From Chaenocephalus aceratus (Eukaryota; Chordata; Actinopteri; Perciformes; Channichthyidae): a stretch of DNA of 64,000 nucleotides. This document shows positions 12,416-23,333 of the stretch, one piece after another; within the stretch, counting starts at the first letter, position 1; each line of letters opens with the position of its first letter. Made by a program: the position numbers and the translations under genes. The DNA is taken from contig CM043792.1 in the NCBI GenBank assembly GCA_023974075.1, positions 7,893,956 to 7,957,955 on the forward strand, read 5' to 3'. The notes below the pieces were generated by a model. It saw only the letters and a program-made list of their open reading frames with translations. It did not search any database and was not told where the DNA came from.

Positions 12416-14663
12416 CTAGGGCCAAGAAAGGGTGGGTGGAGGGGGTCTGGAGGACGGGTCTCGGGCGGAAGGCCCGGGAGCAAGGCAGAGACCAAGGACG
12501 GGGTCTCGGGCGGAAGGCCCGGGGGCAAGGCAGAGACCAAGGAGGGGGTCTCGGGTGGACGGCCTGGGGGCAAGGCAAAGTTCAAAAAGGGGCGAAGGCC
12601 ACAGCGGGCCGTGCATGAGGGCAAAAGCAGCGGCAGGAAGAGTCAGGGGGCCGGACCCGAGGACGAAGATCAGACAGCTCCGGAGGCCGGGCAGGACCCG
12701 GTGTCGGCCGAACAGGAACCGGAGCCAGTGGGACAGGCTTCGGCAGGATCCCCCACGGAAGAGGACCAGTAGTTGGCAGGACCCCCAGTGAGACAGGTGA
12801 TGGTGGGGCCTCCAACGGAACAGGACAAGGGGTTGGCAGGACCCCCGGCAGAAGAGTTGTCGGCGGGACCCCCAGAGGAACAGGACATAGGATTGGCAGG
12901 ACCCCCGGCAGGAGAGCAGTCGGCGGGACCTCCAACGGCACAGGACATAGGGTTGGCAGGACCCCCGGCAGAAGAGTAGTTGGCAGGACCCCGGCAGGAG
13001 AGTAGTCGGCGGGACCTCCAACGGGACAGGACAAGGAGCTTGCAGGACCCCCGGCAGAGGAGCAGTCGGCGGGGCCTCCAACGGCACAGGACAAAGGGTT
13101 GGCAGGACCCCCGGCAGGAGAGCAGTCGGTGGGACCTCCAACGAGATGGGACAAGGAGCTGGCAGGACCCCCGGCAGGAGAGCAGACGGCGGGACCTCCA
13201 ACGGGACGGGACAAAGGGTTGGCAGGACCCCCGGCAGGAGAGTAGTCGGCGGGGCCTCCAACGGCATGGGACATAGGATTGGCAGGACCCCCGGCAGGAG
13301 AGTAGACGGCGGGACCTCCAACGAGACAGGACAAGAAGCTGGCAGGACCACCGGCAGGAGAGTAGACGGCGGGACCTCCAACGGGACAGACATACGATTG
13401 GTAGGATCCCCGGCAGAGGAGTAGTCGACGGGGCCTCCAACGGGACAGGACATGGAGTTGGCAGGACCCCCAGCGGAACCTCCAACAGACCAGGACATTG
13501 GGTAGGGACTTGAGACGTGACTCAAGAGGGGACTAGAGGAGAGACTAGAGGAGGAACAAGAGGAGGGACTAGAGGAGGAACTAGAGGAGGGAACTCGAGA
13601 GGGGACTTGAGAGGGGAACTAGAGAGGGGACTCGAGGAGGGACTAGAGAGGGGACTCGAGGAGGGACTAGAGAGGGGACTCGAGGAGGGACTAGGGCAGG
13701 GACTAAGGAGGGACCTCGAGAGGGAACTCGAGATGGGACTGGAGAGGGGACTCGAGATGGGACTAGGGAATTGACTAGAGGCGGGACTTGAGTAGGGACT
13801 AGAGATGGAACTCGAGAGGGAACTGGAGATGGGACTAGAGATGGGACTAGAGAAGGGACTCGGGAAGGGACTTGGGAAGGGACTTGAGTAGGGACTAGAG
13901 AAGTGACTAGAGGTGGAACTGGAGAAGGGACTAGAGAAGGGACTAGGAAAGTGACCTGAGGAGGGACTAGGGAAGGGACTAGAGAAGGGACTATGGCAGC
14001 TGGGACCAGGACTGTGGCCGGAACCATGGCTGCTGGGGCCAGAACTAGGGCTGTAACCATGGTTGCTGAGGCCGGAACCAGGGCCGGAACCATGGCCGCT
14101 GGGACCAGCACTGGAGCCGGAGCCGCTGGAGTACGGGCTGGAATCCTGGCCTTGCATCTTCCAGAGACCTTTTGGAGGCTCCGTGGACCTCCAAACGCCA
14201 GACGGGTTCCTGAGAAAAGGTCTGAGGTTGGAACTGGAGCTGCTGGAACCGGAACAGAGGCCTGGACCATGGCTGTGTGGGCCAGGTAATCGAGCAAGGA
14301 AACATAGCTCTGCGGGCCGGTACTGGTGCATGGATCCATGGCTGTGGAAACCGGAACTGAAGCCGGGATCATGGCTGTTGGAGCACGGGCTGGAATCCTG
14401 GCCCTGCGTCTCCTAGAGGCTTTTTGGAGACTCTGTGGACCTTCAACAGGACAGTAGTTGGATCCCAGGAAAGGGTTAGAAGCTTGTGCCAATTCTTCAG
14501 GGCTACTTGAAAAGGTTTGTAGCCACTCCGGCAACAAGCTCCTGAGCCAGGGCTTGCGAGCAACCTCCCGGCGTGCCTCCTTCAAAGCAGCCTCTTTACC
14601 CCGTCTAGTAAAAAATTTACTCCAGAGAATACCCAAGACATTCCGCCTGTGGGGCCAAAACAT
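12416..14663 (-). CDS. Proline-rich repetitive internal region, possible protein
   Basis: Long overlapping open frames cover the interior on the minus strand (14663-13581, 360 aa; 13525-12416, 369 aa; 13334-12582). The first has a non-repetitive, basic N-terminus starting MFWPHRRNVLG, then runs into VPALVPA- and VPSLVP-type repeats. The DNA is built of tandem blocks: three 45-bp units at 12456-12590, about twelve 60-bp units at 12772-13490, a 15-bp-based block at 13510-13990 and 33-bp units near 14020-14110. All periods are multiples of three, so any frame stays open. That fits either a low-complexity protein or a GC-rich array that is open by chance. No gag, zinc knuckle or enzyme motif was recognised. 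I am unsure it is translated and cannot say which frame would be used. Confidence 0.35.
12772..13490. repeat. 60-bp tandem repeat, about 12 units
   Basis: The unit contains GGCAGGACCCCCGGCAGGAG and CGGGACCTCCAACGG. On the minus strand one frame reads as 20-residue repeats with VGGPAD-SPAGGPAN; another reads LP-LCPVPLEVPPT-LLPGV. Confidence 0.9.
13510..13990. repeat. 15-bp-based purine-rich tandem array
   Basis: Repeats of GGGACTAGAGAGG and GGGACTCGAGGAG with a basic period of 15 bp. Nearly all G and A on the plus strand. The minus-strand frame gives VPSLVP/SSPLS-type peptides. Confidence 0.88.
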
Positions 14664-14699
14664 TGAAATCTGCTGAGTCCAAATTTGGTCGGTTCATTC

Positions 14700-15108
14700 T
14701 GTTACGAATGGGTGAAGCAGGTAGGACTCAAATGCAGAATAACGAAAAGCGAGCTTTATTAAATAATAAAGCTGTGGCAAAAACAAGGCAGAATCCAAAA
14801 TATCCAAAGCAGCACAAGGAACACAGACCGTGGAATCACATGGAGGGGAAACAATGAACCGACATGGAACACAGGGGAAGACTAGACTAAATACACAGAA
14901 GGGTAATCACAGAACAAGACACAGCTGGGCAGGGGAGGAGAAACACAAGGACAACAGGTGAACACAATCGGGTAATCAGGGAGGGAAACAGACAGAAAGC
15001 AGACAGGCAGGAAACGGGGGTGAACACTTTACACAATAAAACCCAAAGACAAGAAAAACACCAACACAGACAAAACTACAAACGTGACATAACCTGAGAA
15101 TCGTGACA
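14700..15108 (-). repeat. 5' LTR of the non-autonomous element
   Basis: A 409-bp repeat nearly identical to 11933-12341, 5' in the element's orientation. The sequence immediately inside it on the minus strand starts GAATGAACCGACC; no clear tRNA primer-binding match is evident by eye. Confidence 0.9.
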
Positions 15109-15854
15109 CTTTCCCATTTCACTAATTTCCCCTCCTCGACTCCTCGACTCCTCGGTCCTCCGGTAGTGACCCGGAAATGGATTTCAGCGCGCCATGTTGA
15201 AGGACATCTCATTTCTCTAAATGCACTTCGAGGATCGAGCTTCGAGGAGTCTCTCTGGAGGAGCTCTAACCGAGGAGACACTAATGGGTCCACCGCGCCA
15301 GTCCGTGGATCCTCCGCGGATGCATTTCCGGCAACAGTGATGTTTAAAAGAGTCGTGACGCACGGCCGGACTTATCTCAGCCAATGACAGCTCATGCATC
15401 CCCTGGATATTATTTTAGTAACTGCTTTCCTCGCGTCGCGATGTTTATAGAGAGAACAGCTGTGAGGTCCGTGCAGAAAGCAGAGCAGTGTGTATAATAT
15501 ATATCACTCAGTATAACAGGCTTACATTACTCTCTTTATTTGCTGTAGTTTAGTAGATATCTACAAACAAAGAGTCGATATTTGTCTAAAACCATTCAGT
15601 GCTTCACATAATAAAATACTAAGACAAGAGGATAGGAGTCGATGAGGGGAATTAGAGAAATGAGAAAGGGCCAGAAGCATCTGAAGGGACTCTTTCACTT
15701 CTGGTTGGAGAGTCCTTCAAGTGACCACAGAGAGACGCAACACAAATGCTGGCCAAATGACCACAAAGGGCTGTGAAACTCCGGAAAATGTCATTTATGT
15801 TAACATATTTTTCTTCTACGGGAAAGTATTCTTGCCAAGAAGACAGCGTGGAAA

Positions 15855-16350
15855 AGAAATGTGAAAAAAGGCACAAGAGATGCCAATGAACTACAAAAAG
15901 AAAATAAAAAGACATAAAACAACCAAAGAAACACACAAAAAGAGATGCAAAACATGCACAAAGAAAGGCAAAACCACGCGCATCGGAAACATCAGGAACG
16001 CTATGAAATACTTTGCTACTGAGTGACTGAGACAAAAACAACGACAAAGACATTTGTAGTCATTTGTGTGTCTCCATCTGAAAAGAAACAATGGATTAAC
16101 TTGAGTAGCTTTTTCTTAATTACACTAGTGAGGTCCTTTTCTTAAGTTTTTGTTGCATATGATAAGTGACTACAAATAAATGTCCATCAATAACACATAC
16201 CAAAGAGACACACAGGAAACACCACAAAGACAAAAAACAACTACAAAGTGACACAACAATCAAAGGGCACATTTACAGAAATCAGCAGCAAAGAAAACAC
16301 AAACAAAATGGCCACACAACAGTCAACAGACACAAAACTACTCAAAAGAG
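15855..16350. repeat. Degenerate ACAAAGAGACAC-type repeat tracts
   Basis: Two clusters (about 15855-15990 and 16165-16350) of imperfect ACAAAG, GACACAAAAC and AACTACAAAG motifs form low-complexity purine- and A-rich tracts. Open frames here reflect composition, not genes. A third cluster is at 17205-17440. Confidence 0.6.
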
Positions 16351-17204
16351 CTGCAGCATTATCTGGGGCATACTTACTGAAAACACTAACTAATATCATT
16401 ACTAAATGCATTCACTTAATCATCAGTTAAAGTTGATTTGTTTATGTACTTGTTATCCCTCTATATGAAGCGTTATACCACTATTACATTACATCTCCAC
16501 GTCACTTGTGATGCTGCTGTGACTCACCAGATCAGACTGTTTGTTGAGTTAAAGATCAAGTGGGACGCTGGATTTATACAGCATGCATATTTGATGTCCC
16601 TGCTGTTGATCTTAATTGACATGTTGTTCTTTCGGAGACAGTTTGATTGTGTCTATGCTTGTATTAGGGTGTTTTATTGCATTACTTTATATCTAATCAA
16701 AGGCAAAGAGAAGATGTCAAATATCCTCCCCCTTACTGCAGACAGTATTCACGTACTACTATTAGACGTGTAGTGTAAGTGATCATGCTAATGATAGTGC
16801 TTTGCAGATAAGAATGCATTTCAGACGTCTGATTTTCATCTAACAGCAGTAATAAGAAATAAAGCTGCTTCCCTCTGCTGACTCCACTGCAGTCCTCTAC
16901 ATAAAATGGGATACAAGAAGCTGTGAGTGCATTTTCCACTGAATGCTTATGTTCCTAATTCCTCCCACCTACACTAACAGCCTGGATCTGCTGTAAAACA
17001 TCATGCACCAACAAACGCAGCGCTGCACCACACAGAATGATCACATCTGAGCCTGCAGAGAAAATCTAAAGGAATCATATCTGCACCAAGGACTCAAACT
17101 AATAAAAAAAAAATCTTTTTTTCTTTGCCAGTGTATTTGATTTGATCAACTAGTTCCAGTAATATGACTGACTGTCAAATTCTGATGAGCATTATTATAA
17201 AAAC
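16351..17204. other. Intergenic, nothing recognised
   Basis: AT-rich unique-looking sequence. The 111-aa frame at 16438-16773 has no recognisable motif or coding context. Confidence 0.35.
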
Positions 17205-17440
17205 AACAACCAGCTGCAAAACAAAATCAATACGACACAAAGAGACAGAACGATGCAAAACAGCAGCAAGGATGTGACTACAAAGAGGAACAAAACCACA
17301 AAGTAGACACAAAATTGACCTCAGAGACACACAATGACTACAAAGTGACACAAAACGAATAAAAGACAAAAAACGACCAGGAAAAGATGCCAAAAACCCC
17401 CACAAAAACACAAAGAGACGGAAAACAACCAAGAGGCAAT
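17205..17440. repeat. Degenerate ACAAAGAGACAC-type repeat tract
   Basis: The same imperfect ACAAAG/GACACAAAACGA motif as at 15855-16350. The minus-strand open frame is a by-product. Confidence 0.6.
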
Positions 17441-18964
<1,524 letters not shown>

Positions 18965-19180
18965 TTACCCGATGTGTCACCACCAGGTACATTTAGTGGC
19001 TTTCTATCATCTGACATGAACTTCATCAGCTGGTAAGACAATATAAAGAGAGGTATTGCTTAGATGAGTATGTAAAGTTTAATGGTGTTAACTAATTAGA
19101 GGGGCGTGGCACCACAGCTGTGTGAACTCAGCAATCAGGCGTCCATTTAGGTAGCTCTTTCCTTCAGCGTCAGACAGCCG

Positions 19181-19248
19181 AAGACTGACAAAGACATTGG
19201 AGTCCTGCGGGAGTAAGACTGACAAAGACATTGGAGTCCTGCGGGAGT
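19181..19248. repeat. Perfect tandem duplication of 34 bp
   Basis: The unit AAGACTGACAAAGACATTGG plus AGTCCTGCGGGAGT occurs twice with no mismatch (19181-19214 and 19215-19248). This suggests a recent slip or duplication. Confidence 0.95.
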
Positions 19249-19469
19249 CACGAGGGTGGCAAAGAGGAGGCAAATCCTACTCTGATTGAGCTAAGTATTG
19301 CTGGTGTCTTATTTTTCTTTTCTTTAGCTTTCTAGCCCCTCATGCTATAATCATGTGTATTTTCTCCATTCCTGTTTATGTGTCTTCTCGCAATTATCAC
19401 TGGCCCCGTGTATCTCCTAATCGCTATAACCGGCCTGCTCTCGTCTATCCCACGTGCTCCACTGAGATC

Positions 19470-20321
19470 CAACATCTAGTTACAGGCGGCCTGTGGAACT
19501 GCCAGTCAGCTGTTCCTAAGGCTGACTTAATCTCTGGCTAAGCCTCCCTACAGTCCTTGGATTTCCTTGCTCTCACTGAGACCTGGATTACTCCATCCAA
19601 CACATCCACCCCAGCAGCTCTCTCCACAGAATATTCCTTCTCCCATACACCCAGACCCACTGGCAGAGGAGGGGGCACTGGTCTCCTGCTCTCTCCCAAA
19701 TAGAGCTTTTCCTTCTTCAAGCTACCTAACTTCGCTCCTTCCACCTTTGAATTCCATGCCGTCACAGTAACCCATGCTATACAATTAACCATTGTTGTTC
19801 TCTACCGTCCACCAGGTGCCTTGGGGGACTTATTGGAGGAATTGGATAATCTCCTATCACACATCCCTGAATCTGGCCCTCCCGCTGTACTTCTCGGAGA
19901 CTTCAACCTCCAGACGGGGAAGATAGACGAACTAACATCTCTGTTAACCGCCTTTGCTTTCTCACTGTCTCCGTCCCCACCAACTCATAAAGCTGGCAAT
20001 GTCCTTGATCTCATATTCTCAAGGAACTGCGCTACTTCTAACCTCTCTGTAAACCCGCTCCACACATCCGATCACTTCTTCATCTCATTCTCTCTACCCC
20101 TTTCCAAACATAACAAACTAATCTCTTCTCATCCTGCACCTGTCCGCCATAACCTCCGTTCCCTCTCCCCCTCTACCTTTGCCTCATCGGTGCTCTCAGC
20201 CCTCCCTTCCTCTGACTCGTTCCAACTCCTGCCTCCAAACTCTGCTACAGAAACTCTCCTCTCTACTCTCTCATCCTCTCTGGACTCTCTCTGTCCTCTC
20301 ACATCTCGGCAGGCTCGTTAG
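19470..20321 (+). pseudogene. L2 apurinic-like endonuclease domain (broken)
   Basis: The same frame carries LALTETWI, a Gly-rich GRGGGTGLLL segment, LYRPPG, VLLGDFNLQ, a GNVLDLIF segment and TSDHFFISF. These are motifs of the exonuclease-endonuclease-phosphatase fold that nicks target DNA for target-primed reverse transcription. Stops near 19541 and 19702, and TAG at 20319-20321, interrupt it. Nothing suggests a functional product. Confidence 0.8.
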
Positions 20322-20508
20322 TCCCCTCCTGCTCCCTGGCTAAATGATGCACTGCGTGCTAATAGAACCGTCCTTAGGGCAGCAGAGCGGAAACGGTGGA
20401 AATCCAAACACCGCGACGACCTCCTAACCTATCAGGCTCTCCTCTCCTCTTTCTCTTTTTCGATCTCTCAGGCAAAAAGCACTTTCTTTCAAGATGAGAT
20501 CCAATCTT

Positions 20509-20614
20509 TCTGCTGTGTTTATTGTGTTTGTTGTATTTTGTTACTGTTACTGTTACTCTGGCACAACAATTTCCTTCGGGATGAATAAAGTCTTATCTTA
20601 TCTTATCTTATCGT
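20509..20614 (+). mobile_element. 5'-truncated LINE tail inserted in the L2 ORF
   Basis: The insert contains GGCACAACAATTTCCTTCGG, GATGAATAAAG and a (CTTAT)n tail, the 3' terminus of another fish LINE. It is flanked by AATCTT at 20503-20508 and 20615-20620, a plausible 6-bp target duplication. The net addition of 112 bp explains the frame change between the L2 segments on either side. Confidence 0.75.
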
Positions 20615-20622
20615 AATCTTCC

Positions 20623-22395
20623 TATTCCAATCCTAAAAAACTATTTTCCATCTTCTCCACCCTCTTGGACCCTCCCAAAGCCCCTTCCCCCTGCTCACTT
20701 CTGTCAAGCGACTTTGTTAACCACTTTGAAAAAAAGGTTGATGATATTCGCTCTTCTTTTTCCGACTCAACTTTACTCACCGCTGGGTCACCAGACCCTC
20801 CTTCCACCCGCACACTAACCTCCTTTTCCCCTCTCTCGCCAAGTGAGGTTCTTACCCTCATTACCTATGCCCGCCCTACCACCTGTCCTCTGGACCCTAT
20901 CCCTTCAAACCTCCTTCAGACTATCGCTCCTGGTATTCTACCGTTTCTCACCCATTTCATCAACACTTCTCTAACTTCTGGTCACTTTCCAAACAGTCTC
21001 AAGGAGGCAAGAGTAAACCCTCTCCTAAAGAAACCCACTCTCAACCCGTCTGATGTTATAAACTACAGGCCTGTCTCTCTCCTCCCGTTCCTGTCTAAAA
21101 CACTTGAACGCGCTGTCTTTAGACAACTCTCCTGCTATCTCCATCAGAACAACCTTCTGGATCCACACCAGTCTGGTTTCAAGGCAGGTCACTCCACAGA
21201 AACTGCCCTCATTGCTGTCACTGAGGAACTGCACACGGCTAAAGCAGCCTCCCTCTCCTCTGTCATCATCCTGTTGGACCTGTCTGCTGCATTCGACATG
21301 GTGAACCATCAGATCCTCCTTCGCACTCTCCAAGAACTTGGAGTTTCAGGCTCTGCACTTTCCCTCCTCACCTCATACCTCAAAGACCGTACCTACAGGG
21401 TAACTTGGAGAGGGTCCGAGTCCGACCCTTGTCAATTAACTACAGGGGTCCCTCAGGGCTCTGTTCTTGGTCCCCTCCTCTTCTCCCTGTACACAAACTC
21501 CCTCGGATCTGTCATTAGCCCGCATGGTTTTTCATACCACTGCTACGCTGACGACACCCAATTAATTCTGTCCTTTCCCCGCTCAGAGACCCAGGTCGTC
21601 GCACGCATCTCTGCTTGTTTAGCTGACATCTCTCAGTGGATGTCCACTCATCATCTCAAGCTCAACCTTGACAAAACTGAACTGCTTTTCCTTCCGGGAA
21701 AAGATTGTCCCACTCTTGACCTGACTATCAACATCGGCACCTCTGTTGTTTCCCCGACCCAGACTGCAAGGAATCTGGGTGTGATCCTAGATAACAACCT
21801 GTCCTTCACTGCAAACATCGCTGCTACAACCCGTTGCTGCAGATACACGCTTTACAACATCAGGAAGATACGTCCCCAGCTGACCCAGAAAGCGATGCAG
21901 GTCCTGGTCCAGGCTCTCGTCACCTCACGCCTAGACTACTGCAACTCCCTCCTGGCTGGTCTACCTGCATGTGCCATCCGACCTCTGCAGCTCATCCAGA
22001 ATGCAGCGGCTCGTCTGGTCTTCAACCTTCCTAAATTTTCCCACACCACGCCGCTCCTCCGCTCCCTCCACTGGCTTCCGGTAACTGCTAGAATTCACTT
22101 CAAGACACTGGTACTTGCGTACCATGCTGAGAATGGATCTGGCCCTTCCTACATCCAGGACATGGTTAAATTGTACACCCCAGCGCGTGCACTACGCTCT
22201 GCATCAGCCAAACGACTCGCTGCACCCTCGCTGCGGGGGGGACCCAAGTTCCCATCAGCAAAAACACGTGGGTTTGCTATCCTGGCTCCAAAATTGTGGA
22301 ATGAGCTCCCCATTGACATCAGGACGGCAGAAAGCTTACACACCTTCCGGCGCAGACTGAAAACTCATCTCTTTCGACTACACCTCGAGCGATAG
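20623..22395 (+). CDS. L2-type reverse transcriptase ORF segment
   Basis: About 590 uninterrupted codons ending in TAG at 22393-22395. Visible reverse transcriptase motifs include NYRPVSLLPFLSKTLE, HQSGFKAGHSTETAL, ILLDLSAAFDMVNH (motif A aspartate), TGVPQGSVLGPLLF (motif B) and CYADDTQLIL (catalytic YADD). The C-terminal part has RLDYCNSLLAGLP, LHWLPVTARIHFK and a final FRRRLKTHLFRLHLE, as in the L2/CR1 group. The first ATG of this segment is not meaningful, because it is the 3' part of an ORF cut by the insertion at 20509. In life it copied the element's RNA at the nicked target site. Confidence 0.88.
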   Translation, partial: YSNPKKLFSIFSTLLDPPKAPSPCSLLSSDFVNHFEKKVDDIRSSFSDSTLLTAGSPDPPSTRTLTSFSPLSPSEVLTLITYARPTTCPLDPIPSNLLQTIAPGILPFLTHFINTSLTSGHFPNSLKEARVNPLLKKPTLNPSDVINYRPVSLLPFLSKTLERAVFRQLSCYLHQNNLLDPHQSGFKAGHSTETALIAVTEELHTAKAASLSSVIILLDLSAAFDMVNHQILLRTLQELGVSGSALSLLTSYLKDRTYRVTWRGSESDPCQLTTGVPQGSVLGPLLFSLYTNSLGSVISPHGFSYHCYADDTQLILSFPRSETQVVARISACLADISQWMSTHHLKLNLDKTELLFLPGKDCPTLDLTINIGTSVVSPTQTARNLGVILDNNLSFTANIAATTRCCRYTLYNIRKIRPQLTQKAMQVLVQALVTSRLDYCNSLLAGLPACAIRPLQLIQNAAARLVFNLPKFSHTTPLLRSLHWLPVTARIHFKTLVLAYHAENGSGPSYIQDMVKLYTPARALRSASAKRLAAPSLRGGPKFPSAKTRGFAILAPKLWNELPIDIRTAESLHTFRRRLKTHLFRLHLER

Positions 22396-22799
22396 AATTA
22401 CTAACAAAGAACTGCTAACAGAGCACTTATATACTAATAAAGGACTGGCTTATCTATAGCCAGTTGAGTAGCACTTGAAATACTTGAAACTCTATGAAAC
22501 CTGATGTACTTATATGATTCTGTTTTCTTCCTGGTTGTGTCTTCCTGGTCGAATGTACTTATTGTAAGTCGCTTTGGATAAAAAGTAATGTAATGTGTTC
22601 CCGCCAGTTGCAAAACTAATTTTCCCTTTGTATCACTTCACTCACTCTAGTTGTGCTGGAGAAGATATGTAGATACCAACAATGTTTCATCAACCATGGC
22701 CAAATATCCTACTTCTACTGGAAACTGAACACATTTGTTTAATCTCTAGCAAGTCAGCTGAATCAATCTTGTTTTTTTTTTGTTTTTGTTTTTTTTATA

Positions 22800-23333
22800 T
22801 ATTTATTTGACAGGGACAGTGCACATTGATTGACATTTCTGTAAATGCGCCAGAGTTAGCCAACAGGCTATTTTTCGTCTGTAGTCCCTTGACAGATTTG
22901 GAAAGTCATCCTAAAAACAAAAATTCACTTCAAATAACAGGTAAATACAATCAGTAAAACAACATTCAACAGAGATACTTATATTATGATAAAAGCATAT
23001 ATAAAAACATAAAAACTAAACTAAAATACATATTCACAAAGCAGACAGATAGCAATAGGTCAAGGCACATGTACAAACAGAGCATTGTAAAGTATAGATT
23101 GTGTCAGTGTTGACAGAGCTGACTTTCCACTAACCATGTTTTTAAGATAGATTTAAATAAACTGCAGGTGTTTTGTTCTCTAATCTTTACTGGGATTGAG
23201 TTCCACTGTTGTGCAGCTTTAAAAGAAAAAGAAGATTGGCTGAATGAACTCTTCCTTAAGGGAACAACGCAGTCTCCACTTGTTGCAGCTCTTGTTGACC
23301 TTGTTGACTTGTTGACCATCTTATTTTCCAGAG
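22800..23333 (-). pseudogene. 3' end of another L2-like LINE
   Basis: A minus-strand frame (23319-23104) has SFSFKAAQQWNSIPVKIREQ and LFKSILKTWLVE, the usual C-terminus of L2-like reverse transcriptases. The 3' UTR reads on plus as TTTGACAGGGACAGTGCACA. The reading frame is cut at 23333 by the long-armed element. The sequence after its second target duplication (27116 on) is presumably the continuation. Confidence 0.65.

Larger units (their letters stand above)
11933..15108 (-). mobile_element. Complete non-autonomous LTR retrotransposon
   Basis: Two 409-bp direct repeats (11933-12341 and 14700-15108) are flanked by the perfect 5-bp target duplication CTTTC (11928-11932 and 15109-15113). On the minus strand each LTR begins TGTCACGATTCTCAGG and ends TTCGTAACA. 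Its orientation is minus: a G-run purine tract (plus CCCCCCCC, 12346-12353) lies beside the LTR at 11933-12341, as a polypurine tract should beside the 3' LTR. The 2.36-kb interior has no reverse transcriptase, integrase or protease. By eye the LTRs differ at only about three positions, so the insertion is recent. It presumably needs an autonomous partner. Confidence 0.92.
11924..15672. mobile_element. MITE (GGCCCTTTC ends, copy 1) split by an LTR element
   Basis: The left terminus GGCCCTTTC (11924-11932) is separated from the remainder (15114-15672) by the LTR retrotransposon. The right terminus is GAGAAATGAGAAAGGGCC. Removing the insert gives a 568-bp element. The related copy at 57202-61300 is in the opposite orientation and is itself split by another insertion. 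The interior (15114-15640) matches 60795-61290 closely on the other strand. Confidence 0.8.
19290..22610 (+). mobile_element. L2-type LINE, nearly full coding length
   Basis: A plus-strand non-LTR retrotransposon. The endonuclease part spans about 19440-20320 and the reverse transcriptase part 20623-22395. The 3' tail carries TAAGTCGCTTTGGATAAAA and ends in TAATG-like repeats near 22600, as is usual for fish L2 elements. In-frame stops lie at about 19541, 19702 and 20321. A second LINE tail is inserted at 20509-20614. The copy is therefore dead but fairly young. Confidence 0.88.

Noticed and set aside
12432..13774. Several long plus-strand open frames in the LTR element interior
   Set aside because: They are on the strand opposite to the element's transcription and arise because the tandem repeats have periods divisible by three.
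15652..16053. 133-aa hydrophobic minus-strand open frame
   Set aside because: It covers the degenerate ACAAAG repeat tract; the hydrophobic residues come from T-rich codons of a low-complexity sequence.
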